From positions 1 to 43,174 of the forward strand of contig CAZWUW010000013.1 of the NCBI GenBank assembly GCA_964636895.1: a DNA stretch of 43,174 bases, in the 5' to 3' direction. The position numbers and the translations under genes were made by a program. The notes under the pieces were generated by a model. The model was not told where the DNA came from, searched no databases, and saw only the letters and a program-made list of their open reading frames with translations. This document shows positions 13,844 to 26,972 of this stretch, one piece after another. The DNA is from CAZWUW01 sp964636895. Its GTDB lineage: Bacteria > Bacillota > Thermincolia > Thermincolales > CAZWUW01. Every line of letters starts with the position of its first letter. The stretch's first letter is position 1.

Positions 13844-14161
13844 CTATGAAATCTTTACCCCTATTACCTTGCTGTTTGAATCTCCCTTGCGGAAAAACAC
13901 GATTACCCGGCTGCCAACAACTAATGTGCCGACGCTGGCGGCAACTAAGATCGGGTCTGATTCATTCGTCAAGTCGCCGGCGAATCTCACCCGCGCGCTG
14001 GTCGCGCTAACGACAGTGGAGACGGTCGCAAAATCAAAGCTCTTATAACCCTGCAGTTCTCGGCGAATCTGCTCCATAATTCCGTGAATTATAGCGTCAA
14101 TTAGTTTTTGGTCAATATCAGCTATCATATCCCTGCCACCCTCCTCTGACTTTTTAGCCAT
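13844..14161 (-). CDS. small tail/baseplate-associated protein, unknown
   Basis: 105 aa. A helical start (MIADIDQKLIDAIIHGIMEQIRREL region) is followed by a beta-rich half with an OB-like look (VSATSARVRFAGD...GSRVIVFFRKGDSNSKVIGVKI). It directly follows the large tail-tip gene, so it is probably a minor virion or baseplate-associated protein. The first ATG with GGGG upstream is used; a second start is possible at codon 12. Confidence 0.6.
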   Translation of the reverse strand: MAKKSEEGGRDMIADIDQKLIDAIIHGIMEQIRRELQGYKSFDFATVSTVVSATSARVRFAGDLTNESDPILVAASVGTLVVGSRVIVFFRKGDSNSKVIGVKIS

Positions 14162-14174
14162 CGTCCCCTATAGC

Positions 14175-16685
14175 TTATATCTCCATCACCTCCACGGTCA
14201 TTGTGTTGGAACCACTGTCAATATCAATGCTCTGCACCAGATAGACAGTATCTACATTGGTAAAAAACGATTCTTTAAACTTTATTACATCTCCGACCTC
14301 CATTGCCGGGTTAGGCATTATGGAATCGCTCGCTGAATGCCGGAACCGGGACTGCCGCCACAACTCCATTTGCGCCACAAAATCAACCTCCGCCTGAGTT
14401 TTCAAGAAATTATTTTCAATAGGGTCGGCAGTTTTTTCGCCTATTTGCTGGATACTCGCGGGGTCGTATAAGTTATCGTTTTTGACAATGCTGGTCAATA
14501 CTGCTTCGGGCCGGTCGGATACCACGATTACCACGTTCCGGACATCCTGGGAAGAAAATCTTGGAGAAAAGGATTCAATATTATCTTCGCCGACAGTTAG
14601 GCTCCATGCCGGATTAGTCGGGTCAATAACTTCTGGTCTAAAAACCAGATAATTATCGGAATCAAAAAACCATTCCCACTGTATTGCTTCCGCCAGTTCG
14701 TCTAATACGGTCTGCCTATCCTCCCCGTAGCGTTTTAATAAACTTGCTTTATACATCCGGGTCGGCGTAATTCTGTGCTGCGTAATGCCGGCACCCTCGG
14801 CAATGACGCGGAACAAGTAACTGTAAGTATTGACTGCCGTAATGTTCCGAATATCGACATGCCGGAGCGCAATAACGCCGGTTGTTTCGACTATCTCAAT
14901 CCGGAGTTTTGTGGTGGTAACCGGGTTAAACACATGCTCTACAAAGCCGACAACCGACTGAGCGGATTGGTCGGCCAGCAAAACCCAGCTTGTACCGCTT
15001 AAATAGTAAACCTTATATTTCACCCTGTTCCAAAAGTCCAAATAATTGATGCCCCAGTACAGGTACAAAACATTGATTACGGATGAAGCAAAGGTTAATT
15101 CAATATACCTATCCAGGTCGGACTTACTGGGCCGCCAGGCTGTAGATTTGTTAGGGTCGGAATCATGGGCACTAGTGGCCGGATGCGATGATGCTGTAAC
15201 GCATTGAATCTCCTGGATAATGATTTCTGCCACATTATTAACCGGTGCTTTTTCGACTGTCATTTCTATGTATCGGACGCTTTGAGTGGTAGAAAAGCCC
15301 GCCACCGGTTGAGTTGTCCAGACCGTGCCATTGGTCGATGTGCGAAGCAGCGTCACTGAGCCGCTAACAACCTGTGGCGTCAGCGAAGATAATGATTCGA
15401 TCGTTTTAAGATCAATCTTCACTTCGACTTTTAGTTTAGACATTGCCTGAAAAGTGAATTTAAAGCGATAATCGTCCGTGGTGTTGTTGTTTATGATATT
15501 TTGAGGATGTTGACCACTATGTTCGTTAGCCACCTCTGACAGTATGCCGGAGAGTGTCGCATAACCCTTTAAGGACTTTATCTCGCCCTGATGCTGAATC
15601 TGAGAGCCCGCGGCAATAGCGGAAGATGCCGCGGCAGCCGTTACGGTTATGCCGGTATCTGTCACAGTGTCCTCCCATTTTGTGGTCTGATGAAACTTAG
15701 AGCCATTAAATTTTTCAGTGAAGTCTATTCCAGAGACGGAGACTACTGGTGAGTCGCTAACATCGGGGTCAATGTTAGTAACAACAAAATGCCCCTGGGA
15801 AAACAAATGCTTGGGCATAAACCTGGCCCCGATTATTGTGCCGTGGTTGGCGTGCAGCCCACTATCCCGAGCAATTACGCCAGTATCCTTGTCTAGCCTC
15901 CAGTTTAGGATTAACCCGGTCTCTGTGCCAGATAGGGCAGTGTTCATGTTTAGCTGAATATTCGACTGACTTCTAACCACGTTCCAGATACGCACATCAC
16001 TGATTGAGCCCTTAAATGCCTGGTTGGGGTCTAACAGCCCTCCCGGCGCGTCCTGCTCCTGACCAACCATTAATGAACCGTTATTAGTAATCGTGAGCCC
16101 CTGCGCAAGCGTTCCGGTAAACCTTAACGCGCCGTCCACATATAGCTTTACCTCGCCATTACTGCTTTGCCATGTAACCGCTATATGATGCCTGGCATCG
16201 TCCTGCACCGAAACACCGGTAACTGCAATTTGATTTGCAATGTGAATCGATATGCTTGCACTATTGTAAATCAAAAAATCATTGCTCACGGTTGCGGATG
16301 AAGCATAGGAAATAATCCCATCGTTATTGTCTCTGGACTTTATCCACGCTTCGGCGGTAATTTGACTCGCCGGGAAATTGTCGATAGGATGCCTGATAAC
16401 ATAGTCCTCGGTGCTGTCGCCCTTGAAGTTTAAATCGTACTTACTATTCCCCTGCGCTTCATAGCCCATCAGAATATTAACAACACTTCCCCGGACAACA
16501 TCGGCATCCATTTTTTCCATTTCAAAAGAAAAGGTGGCGGGCCGACGCTTGCCGACCCGTACACTTGAAGCGGTTAGGGTTTTGATAAAGGTACCGTCCG
16601 GTTTATACAGGTCAACAAGCGTTATCCTCTGCGCCCCGGCACCCTTTAGTATTTCGCGGTATTCGCTGATTATGGGCAGTGCCAA
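14175..16685 (-). CDS. tail-tip protein with LamG-type carbohydrate-binding domain
   Basis: 836 aa. Residues 1-80 look like a baseplate-hub start (ITLVDLYKPDGTF). About 90-285 form a concanavalin/LamG fold (VKLYVDGALRFTGTL, FKGSISDVRIWNV). A discoidin-like region (IQEIQCVTASSHPATSAHDS) lies about 490-600. The C-terminal 200 residues return to a hub-like fold (QTVLDELAEAIQWEWFFD...GDVIKFKESFF). It is likely the tail-associated protein that touches the cell surface, acting with the preceding distal-tail gene product. No peptidase motif is evident. Confidence 0.78.
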   Translation of the reverse strand: MALPIISEYREILKGAGAQRITLVDLYKPDGTFIKTLTASSVRVGKRRPATFSFEMEKMDADVVRGSVVNILMGYEAQGNSKYDLNFKGDSTEDYVIRHPIDNFPASQITAEAWIKSRDNNDGIISYASSATVSNDFLIYNSASISIHIANQIAVTGVSVQDDARHHIAVTWQSSNGEVKLYVDGALRFTGTLAQGLTITNNGSLMVGQEQDAPGGLLDPNQAFKGSISDVRIWNVVRSQSNIQLNMNTALSGTETGLILNWRLDKDTGVIARDSGLHANHGTIIGARFMPKHLFSQGHFVVTNIDPDVSDSPVVSVSGIDFTEKFNGSKFHQTTKWEDTVTDTGITVTAAAASSAIAAGSQIQHQGEIKSLKGYATLSGILSEVANEHSGQHPQNIINNNTTDDYRFKFTFQAMSKLKVEVKIDLKTIESLSSLTPQVVSGSVTLLRTSTNGTVWTTQPVAGFSTTQSVRYIEMTVEKAPVNNVAEIIIQEIQCVTASSHPATSAHDSDPNKSTAWRPSKSDLDRYIELTFASSVINVLYLYWGINYLDFWNRVKYKVYYLSGTSWVLLADQSAQSVVGFVEHVFNPVTTTKLRIEIVETTGVIALRHVDIRNITAVNTYSYLFRVIAEGAGITQHRITPTRMYKASLLKRYGEDRQTVLDELAEAIQWEWFFDSDNYLVFRPEVIDPTNPAWSLTVGEDNIESFSPRFSSQDVRNVVIVVSDRPEAVLTSIVKNDNLYDPASIQQIGEKTADPIENNFLKTQAEVDFVAQMELWRQSRFRHSASDSIMPNPAMEVGDVIKFKESFFTNVDTVYLVQSIDIDSGSNTMTVEVMEI

Positions 16686-16719
16686 TTCACATCACCTTCC
16701 TATGCTACGCCGGGCTATG

Positions 16720-18543
16720 CTACGCCACTTCGATTGCCTCAAAGCTTATCCTGTACCAAATTGTGTCACCGGTAGCGGTTACGACATTAAGCTGTGTTAT
16801 AACCATTTCGGACATCGGTTTGACACGCCAGACACGTGCTGTAAAGCCATCTTTGACCGGAAATATTTTGTCCTGCTCCCATTCAGCAAGGAAGCTCTGG
16901 AATGCAGCTTCGCCCTGGATATAAAAAGTTATCGGTAATTTCATGCTCCGGCTAGTCCGAAACACGGTAGGCATTTTCTTTTGCAGCCAATATTTTACTG
17001 GCGCATCCTGTTGTTTTGTTAACTGCAGACCCGCGTCCCTGTCCCAATTAATTTCCGTGCTGCCGAACCACCGGGAGGCATAGGTTGCAGTAGCGGCAAT
17101 GGCTACGCTGTCTAGAGATTCATACCCTGACCTGACAGCGGTTTTAACCGAAAAGGCACGGACGGTATAACTGTAATTAACCCCGCTGGCCGGAGCATCG
17201 TCAATATAACTGCTGTCTGTTACTGCGAGTTCGTTAATCTTAACCCCGTTCCGGTATATGTTATAGCCCGTCAATTCTTCCGCCGCTACAGGTGTCCAGA
17301 TTAGGTCAATGTTTGCCCTGTTAGCGGTGGCGATTAAGTTAGTAGGTGCCGTTATTTGCGGTGCAATCCAGCCCCCGGAACTTGACCACGGAGATGCGGT
17401 ACCTATCGTGTTCCAGGCCATCCAGCGCCAGAAATACTTTTTGCCGTACACCAATAGATTGGCGGGGCAGGTGTGCGTGGTTGCTGTGGTCGCTATTTTT
17501 GTGGAATCATACAACAGGTTACCCACTTCGTCTAATAGCTGAAACTGCGCATGTGCCTGGGCAACGCTCCCAGGGTCAAAGTATGTGCCTGTCATTGTTG
17601 AAGTGAGTACATTATTCAGCGCAGTCGGATTGCCACGTTGCCCAGCCGGGTTTGTAATGCCAGTCACGGGAACAGATGTGGAGAGAGTAAACCAGCCCGA
17701 TGCTGACCAGGCTGATTCTATGCCGTAATTATCCTTTGCCCGCCACTGCCAGCGATATTTTGTGTTTAAAGCCAAAACCCCGGCAGGCACAACATAACTA
17801 GCATTGGTATTTGCAATGTATCCCGAATCATGGACTAGCGTTCCCACTTCATTAAAAACCTGCCACTGCCCTTGCGCCTGTGGGTCGTTATCGGCATCAG
17901 TGTATGTTCCCTGCAGCGTAGGGGTTAAACTGTTAAATATGGTTGTTGGTGCAGCCTGCGTCCCGTTGGGTGCTGTAATGCCTGCGCTGGGAGGAATCGC
18001 ATAGGTCACGGTAAGTTTGGGGCGTAGCGTCGGACTGTTAGTGTCGTCCGAAGAAATAAAGAGTGCTTGTGAAACTCCAGATAGAGCTTCAGTTAATTTT
18101 TTAATTAACATGCCATTGTTAACAAATGTGCCTTGCCGCCATTCATGAATTGTTTGTGTGTGGATGTTCCATGTAACCCAGCCAGTGTTGTTAACTACAG
18201 CAGTGGCATTGTCTTGTGATTCTATTGTCGGCTGATTGTTCCACGTGACACCTAATTCCGTCCACGCAGAGGTGATTCTGTGCAATATCAAGCTGATCGA
18301 GTTATTTGGCCAATCCACAGAATGGCAGTACAATTCAAGTTTCGCGCTTAATATTGTAGCATTAGCAGGAATTGCCGATAAATCAAATTGTATTAAAGCT
18401 CTGTACGTAATGCCCAAGATCGCATTTGTGCCAGCCGCAAGTGTCCCACCATTGCCATAGTTTACATCGTTGTTTGGCGTGCGCACATAACTATCTTTCC
18501 CCGCCGCCGCATCCGGCTGAATTACTAAAACTGTTGTTGGCAT
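16720..18543 (-). CDS. distal-tail-like protein with DNRLRE and fibronectin-type repeats
   Basis: 607 aa. The N-terminal about 190 residues are a DNRLRE-type beta domain (DSYVRTPNNDVNYGNG...LIQFDLSAIPA...WNNQP). Three beta-sandwich repeats follow (two of the KYRWQWRAKDNYG / KYFWRWMAWNTIG type, then one Fn3 with GYNIYRNGVK). The last about 120 residues resemble a distal tail protein (STEINWDRDAGLQLTKQ, FLAEWEQDKIFPVKDG). DNRLRE on a phage tail is unusual and suggests surface or glycan attachment. It lies directly after the tape measure gene, the normal Dit position. Confidence 0.75.
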   Translation of the reverse strand: MPTTVLVIQPDAAAGKDSYVRTPNNDVNYGNGGTLAAGTNAILGITYRALIQFDLSAIPANATILSAKLELYCHSVDWPNNSISLILHRITSAWTELGVTWNNQPTIESQDNATAVVNNTGWVTWNIHTQTIHEWRQGTFVNNGMLIKKLTEALSGVSQALFISSDDTNSPTLRPKLTVTYAIPPSAGITAPNGTQAAPTTIFNSLTPTLQGTYTDADNDPQAQGQWQVFNEVGTLVHDSGYIANTNASYVVPAGVLALNTKYRWQWRAKDNYGIESAWSASGWFTLSTSVPVTGITNPAGQRGNPTALNNVLTSTMTGTYFDPGSVAQAHAQFQLLDEVGNLLYDSTKIATTATTHTCPANLLVYGKKYFWRWMAWNTIGTASPWSSSGGWIAPQITAPTNLIATANRANIDLIWTPVAAEELTGYNIYRNGVKINELAVTDSSYIDDAPASGVNYSYTVRAFSVKTAVRSGYESLDSVAIAATATYASRWFGSTEINWDRDAGLQLTKQQDAPVKYWLQKKMPTVFRTSRSMKLPITFYIQGEAAFQSFLAEWEQDKIFPVKDGFTARVWRVKPMSEMVITQLNVVTATGDTIWYRISFEAIEVA

Positions 18544-18557
18544 ATTACCCCCACCCC

Positions 18558-23006
<4,449 letters not shown>

Positions 23007-23032
23007 TTACATGCCCCCCCCCCCTTTTTTTT

Positions 23033-23080
23033 GGGTAAATAAAAAAAGAGCCCCGGTTAGACTCTTTTTTTTATTTACCC
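23033..23080. terminator. large inverted-repeat terminator between moron and tape measure
   Basis: GGGTAAATAAAAAAA-GAG faces CTC-TTTTTTTTATTTACCC, nearly perfect arms of 18-19 bp, giving T runs on both strands. It ends the secreted-protein gene and would also block anything entering from the left. Confidence 0.85.
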
Positions 23081-23087
23081 AATGCAA

Positions 23088-23714
23088 TTAATAATAAGTA
23101 TTACCAAAGTCATAACTATATTCAGTGGTCTCATTTGTTTTAATTTCAATTTCTTTAACTTCAAATTTCTTTAAGTCTAAATTGAACTGCACAAACACAT
23201 CCCAATTTTTAATTAACGGTTTAAGAACGAATGTTGTATAATCATCAATTGGTTCTTCCGGGTTTCTTTTTGTTTTGTCGGACACTATCACTACTACATA
23301 TTTTCCAATAGGCATACCATTAATCTCATAATTCCCATAACCATTTGCTTTTGTAAAAAAGAGTCCACTGTTTTGGGGAACTATCCCAACCATGGCATAT
23401 AAGTTTGCATCAAGGTCGCTAATTTTATTTTTATCAAAAGACCTCGGTATTAAAAAAATTTTTGCACCTACGTCTGGTTTTGTGCCAATAAAATCGTTAT
23501 ATTGCCATGTTATTGCACCCTTAATATTTCCTTTTTGTATAATTATAGGCTTTGCAGGTTTTGTTTGCTTGGGTTTCTTTATTTTCTTTGGTTGCTTTGC
23601 TTTTTTTGCCACATCGACCGTGTAAACATTACCAGTAGGGTTAACCGCAAAAACCAGGTTTCCGGGCAATATCAACATAAGCATTACAATGATGATACTC
23701 AAAATCTTTTTCAT
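23088..23714 (-). CDS. secreted lysine/proline-rich protein, probable moron
   Basis: 208 aa from the ATG at 23714 (AGGAG at 9 nt; an ATG two codons earlier is too close). A signal peptide is clear: KK, a hydrophobic core IIIVMLMLILPG and a cleavage-like VFA. A Lys/Pro linker (KKAKQPKKIKKPKQTKPAKP) leads to a beta-rich domain with a carboxypeptidase-regulatory or transthyretin-like look (GAKIFLIP...ANGYGNYEINGMPIGKYVVVIVSD). It is visibly AT-richer than its neighbours and has terminators on both sides. It sits between tail chaperone and tape measure genes, which are normally adjacent. Likely a lysogenic-conversion gene acting outside the host cell. Confidence 0.75.
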   Translation of the reverse strand: MKKILSIIIVMLMLILPGNLVFAVNPTGNVYTVDVAKKAKQPKKIKKPKQTKPAKPIIIQKGNIKGAITWQYNDFIGTKPDVGAKIFLIPRSFDKNKISDLDANLYAMVGIVPQNSGLFFTKANGYGNYEINGMPIGKYVVVIVSDKTKRNPEEPIDDYTTFVLKPLIKNWDVFVQFNLDLKKFEVKEIEIKTNETTEYSYDFGNTYY

Positions 23715-23850
23715 GCACATCTACTCCTTTTCTTTTTAATACATTTACTACACATTTTTCAAAATTCCTTGACAAAAATTTCTACATTTTTCGACTACCG
23801 ACCATAAACGGGCTAGGTTAGAGTTGGCCAGGGTATATATTTCATGATAA

Positions 23851-23881
23851 AAAAAGTTATGGGGCCCGATTATTGGGCCCC
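23851..23881 (-). terminator. terminator after the tail chaperone genes
   Basis: GGGGCCC AATAATC GGGCCCC followed on the minus strand by ATAACTTTTTTTATC. Confidence 0.8.
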
Positions 23882-23890
23882 TATTTTTAA

Positions 23891-24513
23891 TCAATCATTA
23901 ACGACTGAACTAATAAACATAATGTCCTCCATGTTAACGCTACCATCAGAATCTATGACGTTTTCGGCAGTGCCGTTTAATGGCACGCCCAGCTTGATGC
24001 TGATGTGCTTATTTAGCCGCTCCAAAATTGCAGTTATCTGTGGGATGCTGCGCTCGCCGATGTCGTCATAACTTATGCTGGTGTGGCAAAGCAATATGGT
24101 ATAAATTTCGGCATAGTCCGCTTGCCCCGACTCTTCCGAATCTCCCGGTTGCCCCGATTTATCGGCGGACCGGGTTACTAAAAACCCGAAGTGTCAGCGG
24201 CCCTTTGCAGCAGTTTCCGCAAGTCCGCCAGGTCAAAGCCTTCTTCGACCAGGTTATCATAAGTTTTTGCCTCTTTTGTTGCTGTATCGAAGCAAATAAC
24301 GGGTATCCATTTTTTGAGTAATTCCAGGCGTTTAGGGTCAATCGTGTTAAACATCTGGCTGCCCACGCCAAGGATGTTAAAGTCTTTTTTGAATTCATCG
24401 ATTTGGTTCAGCTTTATCGCCTTTACCAGATATTCCTTGCCCTCATTGGACACAAACGGTTCGCCGGTGCCCGTCATGGTCACCAGAGAAACGGATTCTT
24501 TTTTATCAGACAT
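23891..24513 (-). CDS. tail assembly chaperone, long form by -1 frameshift (gpGT-like)
   Basis: If ribosomes slip by -1 at G GGT TTT (24187-24181), the frame reads GGG TTT TTA GTA and continues without stop to 23891. The product is 207 aa. The extension begins LVTRSADKSGQPGDSEESGQ and includes ADYAEIYTILLCHTSISYDD. It has no credible ribosome site or ATG of its own, which supports synthesis only as a fusion. Frameshifted G/GT chaperones are conserved in long-tailed phages. Confidence 0.82.
24144..24187 (-). promoter_or_regulatory. programmed -1 ribosomal frameshift signal
   Basis: Slippery heptamer GGGTTTT (24187-24181), then the zero-frame TAG and a 6-nt spacer. A GC-rich stem-loop follows with closing arms CCCGGT (24174-24169) and ACCGGG (24149-24144) and an inner CCGAT/ATCGG stem. 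Confidence 0.82.
24178..24513 (-). CDS. tail assembly chaperone, short form (gpG-like)
   Basis: 111 aa ending TSGF, then TAG. It starts behind GGGAGG. Small, helical and acidic/basic mixed, placed between the tail tube and tape measure genes, the fixed position of gpG-type chaperones that hold the tape measure protein during tail assembly. The last three codons contain the slippery heptamer that yields the long form. Confidence 0.85.
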   Translation of the reverse strand: MSDKKESVSLVTMTGTGEPFVSNEGKEYLVKAIKLNQIDEFKKDFNILGVGSQMFNTIDPKRLELLKKWIPVICFDTATKEAKTYDNLVEEGFDLADLRKLLQRAADTSGF

Positions 24514-24554
24514 AGATGATACCTCCCTTTAATTAGTTAAAGCGTTAAAACATT

Positions 24555-24578
24555 AAAGGGAGGTCGAAACCTCCCTTA
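24555..24578 (-). terminator. weak terminator after the tail tube gene
   Basis: AAGGGAGG TTTCGA CCTCCCTT followed by TAATGTTTT. It may dampen transcription after the highly expressed tube gene. Confidence 0.55.
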
Positions 24579-24583
24579 TCCAC

Positions 24584-25336
24584 TTAGGGTCTCTTCTTGA
24601 ATGCGAACGTCACGGGGTTTAAGCCGCCGTCAGGACGCATGATTTCAGCGTTGATGTCGAAGGTCTGGGCTTCCCGCTGCGCCCGCATCGGCATATTTCC
24701 AGCAGGTAGCACTCTCGGGATATCCAGCATAGCGTCATAAAAACTACCGCTCCTGTCCTTAGCAGTAAAACTGTGGATAATCTGGAACGGCCTCGGCTCG
24801 CTGGTGGCTGAAACCTCGATAGTGGTCGCCCCGGTTACGGCGTAACTGTAACTAATGACCAATGCCTTATTGGCATCGGTGGCAGTAAATGTCAGCGTGT
24901 TGCCGGAAACACTGTACTGCCCGGTTGTCGGGGTGGAGGCCGTCCTGGTTAACAGTATCCCATCAATATCGCGAACAAAAAGTCCGGCAGTGGTGTTGTT
25001 AGGCGCCTTGTCCAGTGTCACGGTAAACGGTCCGACTGCCGGAATGGTTTTTTCCTCACCGACCACCCAAGCGGTAATGTCTCTGGATTCTGTCAATGTG
25101 GCGCCCCACAGCACGGCTAATGCTGCCGGGTCAAGCAGGTTGGTAGTGATTTTAATACTGCCCGTCCGCTTGGTGTACAGCCGCATAATGTCAAACAGGC
25201 CGTTGCCGTCCGGGATGTTTTGAGCTTCTACCCCTACGTCAAACTCTACGGATTGAACTTCGATGGCATCGAACAAGTAACCGGTACTATTCCTTACCAA
25301 GATCTTACCGGAACCGGGAAATAATACACTTCTCAT
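24584..25336 (-). CDS. major tail tube protein
   Basis: 250 aa, beta-rich, no membrane segments. The N-terminal VQSVEFDVGVEAQNIPDG...TKRTGSIKITTNLLD and the C-terminal REAQTFDINAEIMRPDGG are typical of tube-forming proteins. The middle carries a small Ig-like insert (GQYSVSGNTLTFTATDANK). It lies between the tail terminator and chaperone genes, in the expected order, and starts behind AAGGAAG. Confidence 0.85.
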   Translation of the reverse strand: MRSVLFPGSGKILVRNSTGYLFDAIEVQSVEFDVGVEAQNIPDGNGLFDIMRLYTKRTGSIKITTNLLDPAALAVLWGATLTESRDITAWVVGEEKTIPAVGPFTVTLDKAPNNTTAGLFVRDIDGILLTRTASTPTTGQYSVSGNTLTFTATDANKALVISYSYAVTGATTIEVSATSEPRPFQIIHSFTAKDRSGSFYDAMLDIPRVLPAGNMPMRAQREAQTFDINAEIMRPDGGLNPVTFAFKKRP

Positions 25337-25390
25337 TTAAACACTTCCTTTCTTGTTTGGTGATTGGCATACCTACACCCACTGAGGGGC

Positions 25391-25416
25391 ATAAAAATAA
25401 ACCCGCTGAGGGGTTT
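25391..25416 (-). terminator. terminator after the tail terminator gene
   Basis: AAACCC CTCAGC GGGTTT followed by ATTTTTATGCCCC. The word TATTTTTATGCCCC recurs after the protease-scaffold gene at 28743. Confidence 0.6.
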
Positions 25417-25849
25417 AAAGAATTTCAGATATTTGGTATCGCTGATCGAATCGCTTTATGCCTGGCACTCCGCTGCTGGACGCATATTCGGACAAAAACT
25501 GGATGGCAAAGGTGCCTACGCCGGGGATAACCATGTCCCTGAAGGTTAGTAAGTTCTGTGCCCGTTCAGCCAGCTTCATGGCCTTCCAAAGCTGCGATTC
25601 GTAAAAAGTCAATTGAAACTGACTGTCGTAGACCAGCGTATTGCGGCGACTCATTGTTCCGGGTATCGGATACACACAGGTTAGGGGGATGTTGGCCGTC
25701 ACCAACCCATCCGAGTCGATGTTCTTTTGAATCTTCTGCGCTTTTTGGGTATTGGTGGCGGTCGCCGGGTCTACGCCCAATAAGGTTAAAAGCTGGTTAT
25801 CCCCGGCCAGTGCTTGCCATAAAGCGGTTGTTATTTTATCAGCAGACAA
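25415..25849 (-). CDS. tail terminator-like protein
   Basis: 144 aa with a mixed alpha/beta pattern: an N-terminal helix (DKITTALWQALAGD) and beta hairpins (NTLVYDSQFQLTFYES, GVGTFAIQFLSEYAS). Size and position, after the gp10-like gene and before the tube gene, match the tail terminator/completion protein that caps the tail and joins it to the head. The assignment rests on synteny more than on a sequence motif. Confidence 0.68.
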   Translation of the reverse strand: MSADKITTALWQALAGDNQLLTLLGVDPATATNTQKAQKIQKNIDSDGLVTANIPLTCVYPIPGTMSRRNTLVYDSQFQLTFYESQLWKAMKLAERAQNLLTFRDMVIPGVGTFAIQFLSEYASSSGVPGIKRFDQRYQISEIL

Positions 25850-25863
25850 TAAGCATCACCCCT

Positions 25864-26385
25864 TTAACCTGAAATGTACCGGTGTATCGGAAACTCACGG
25901 ACTGCCTGCGACCAGTACGCATATACAGTTGGCCGGCTTAACTGCACTATTCGCTCAAACCAGTGTTCAGCAGGGTAGTTTTTTAACTTTATGGGCTGTC
26001 CGGCCTTGCGACCGGTGGAAATAGACTCTTTGCCGTCAAGGTTAGGATACGGACCGGCTGGCCGACCAACAATCTCCAGACTTTTGCGCAACGGGTTCCA
26101 ATACTCAGAGCCGATGTAGTCAACTTCTGCCAGGTTGTCTTTGTCCATATTGCCGCCGGAGCCGTAATTGGTGATTAACGCCCACATGCCGCCGGATTCA
26201 ATGGCGGCGGTGATTTCTTTATTGAAATACTGCGCCGCTTCACGCCTCATTCGCTCCCGCTCTGCCTTGCTATGCCCCTGCGATACTAGCCCCTGCAGAA
26301 CATGCTCTGCCGCCTCGTCAGTGGCCTCCCGGAGTACGTCAACCAAGTCGCGCAGGAAGTCCTCTTTGCGGAATCGCAGCGTCAT
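25864..26385 (-). CDS. HK97 gp10-like neck/tail protein
   Basis: 173 aa. A helical N-terminal half (RDLVDVLREATDEAAEHVLQ) is followed by a mixed region (YGSGGNMDKDNLAEVDYIGS). It overlaps the previous gene's stop by 4 nt (ATGA type). Place in the connector row between head closure and tail terminator genes fits gp10-like proteins. No enzymatic motif. Confidence 0.62.
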   Translation of the reverse strand: MTLRFRKEDFLRDLVDVLREATDEAAEHVLQGLVSQGHSKAERERMRREAAQYFNKEITAAIESGGMWALITNYGSGGNMDKDNLAEVDYIGSEYWNPLRKSLEIVGRPAGPYPNLDGKESISTGRKAGQPIKLKNYPAEHWFERIVQLSRPTVYAYWSQAVREFPIHRYISG

Positions 26386-26972
26386 CGGATGTCCATCGAT
26401 AACTGCAGCAACGAAATTCCTGGAACGTCGATATTATTGACGGCATCGACCTGAAGCTTAATGACCCCAATCTCTATCCGGTCGAGAAGTTGTATCCCCA
26501 CCGTGGATTGAACAGCCAGTCGGCGGACGGTGGAGGGCAATATGCCGGGGTCTTTGTCCCGCAATGCGGTAGAGACATATTCCTGATACGCCCGAACGGG
26601 TACACCTACGGGTGCCCAGGTTTTTGCAGGGTTGCCGGAGGTGTCAGCGGTTTCAGTCAGCCTTTTCACTGTCACTTCGACGTTGCATTTCCAGAACTGC
26701 AGGTCCAGACAGGCATCTTCGCCCATGTGTTTGCGCTTGCTCACTACCCTTGTCAACCAGTATTCCGTGCCGTCCTGGAGCATGTCGCCGCACTGAATTC
26801 CGGAATCCAGCGTGGCTCTGCCGTATTGTTTATACATAGCGTTTTGAGGGTTAATGGTCTTGACCCGGGTAAACCGGATGTTGACCGCAGCACCGGTGCG
26901 GAGCAGCGTTACCGGGCTGCCGAATAGGTCGATGTTGTTGCTATGGAGCTGACTAAACATTTCTCTCATCAC
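26382..26972 (-). CDS. head closure / head-tail joining protein
   Basis: 196 aa, beta-rich. It contains TLDSGIQCGDMLQDGTEYWLTRVV, quoted here by its parts SGIQCGDMLQDG and EYWLTRVV, a strand-turn pattern typical of head closure proteins. Start is GTG or the adjacent ATG, overlapping the upstream stop as GTGATG. It precedes the gp10-like gene. Confidence 0.65.
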   Translation of the reverse strand: MMREMFSQLHSNNIDLFGSPVTLLRTGAAVNIRFTRVKTINPQNAMYKQYGRATLDSGIQCGDMLQDGTEYWLTRVVSKRKHMGEDACLDLQFWKCNVEVTVKRLTETADTSGNPAKTWAPVGVPVRAYQEYVSTALRDKDPGILPSTVRRLAVQSTVGIQLLDRIEIGVIKLQVDAVNNIDVPGISLLQLSMDIR

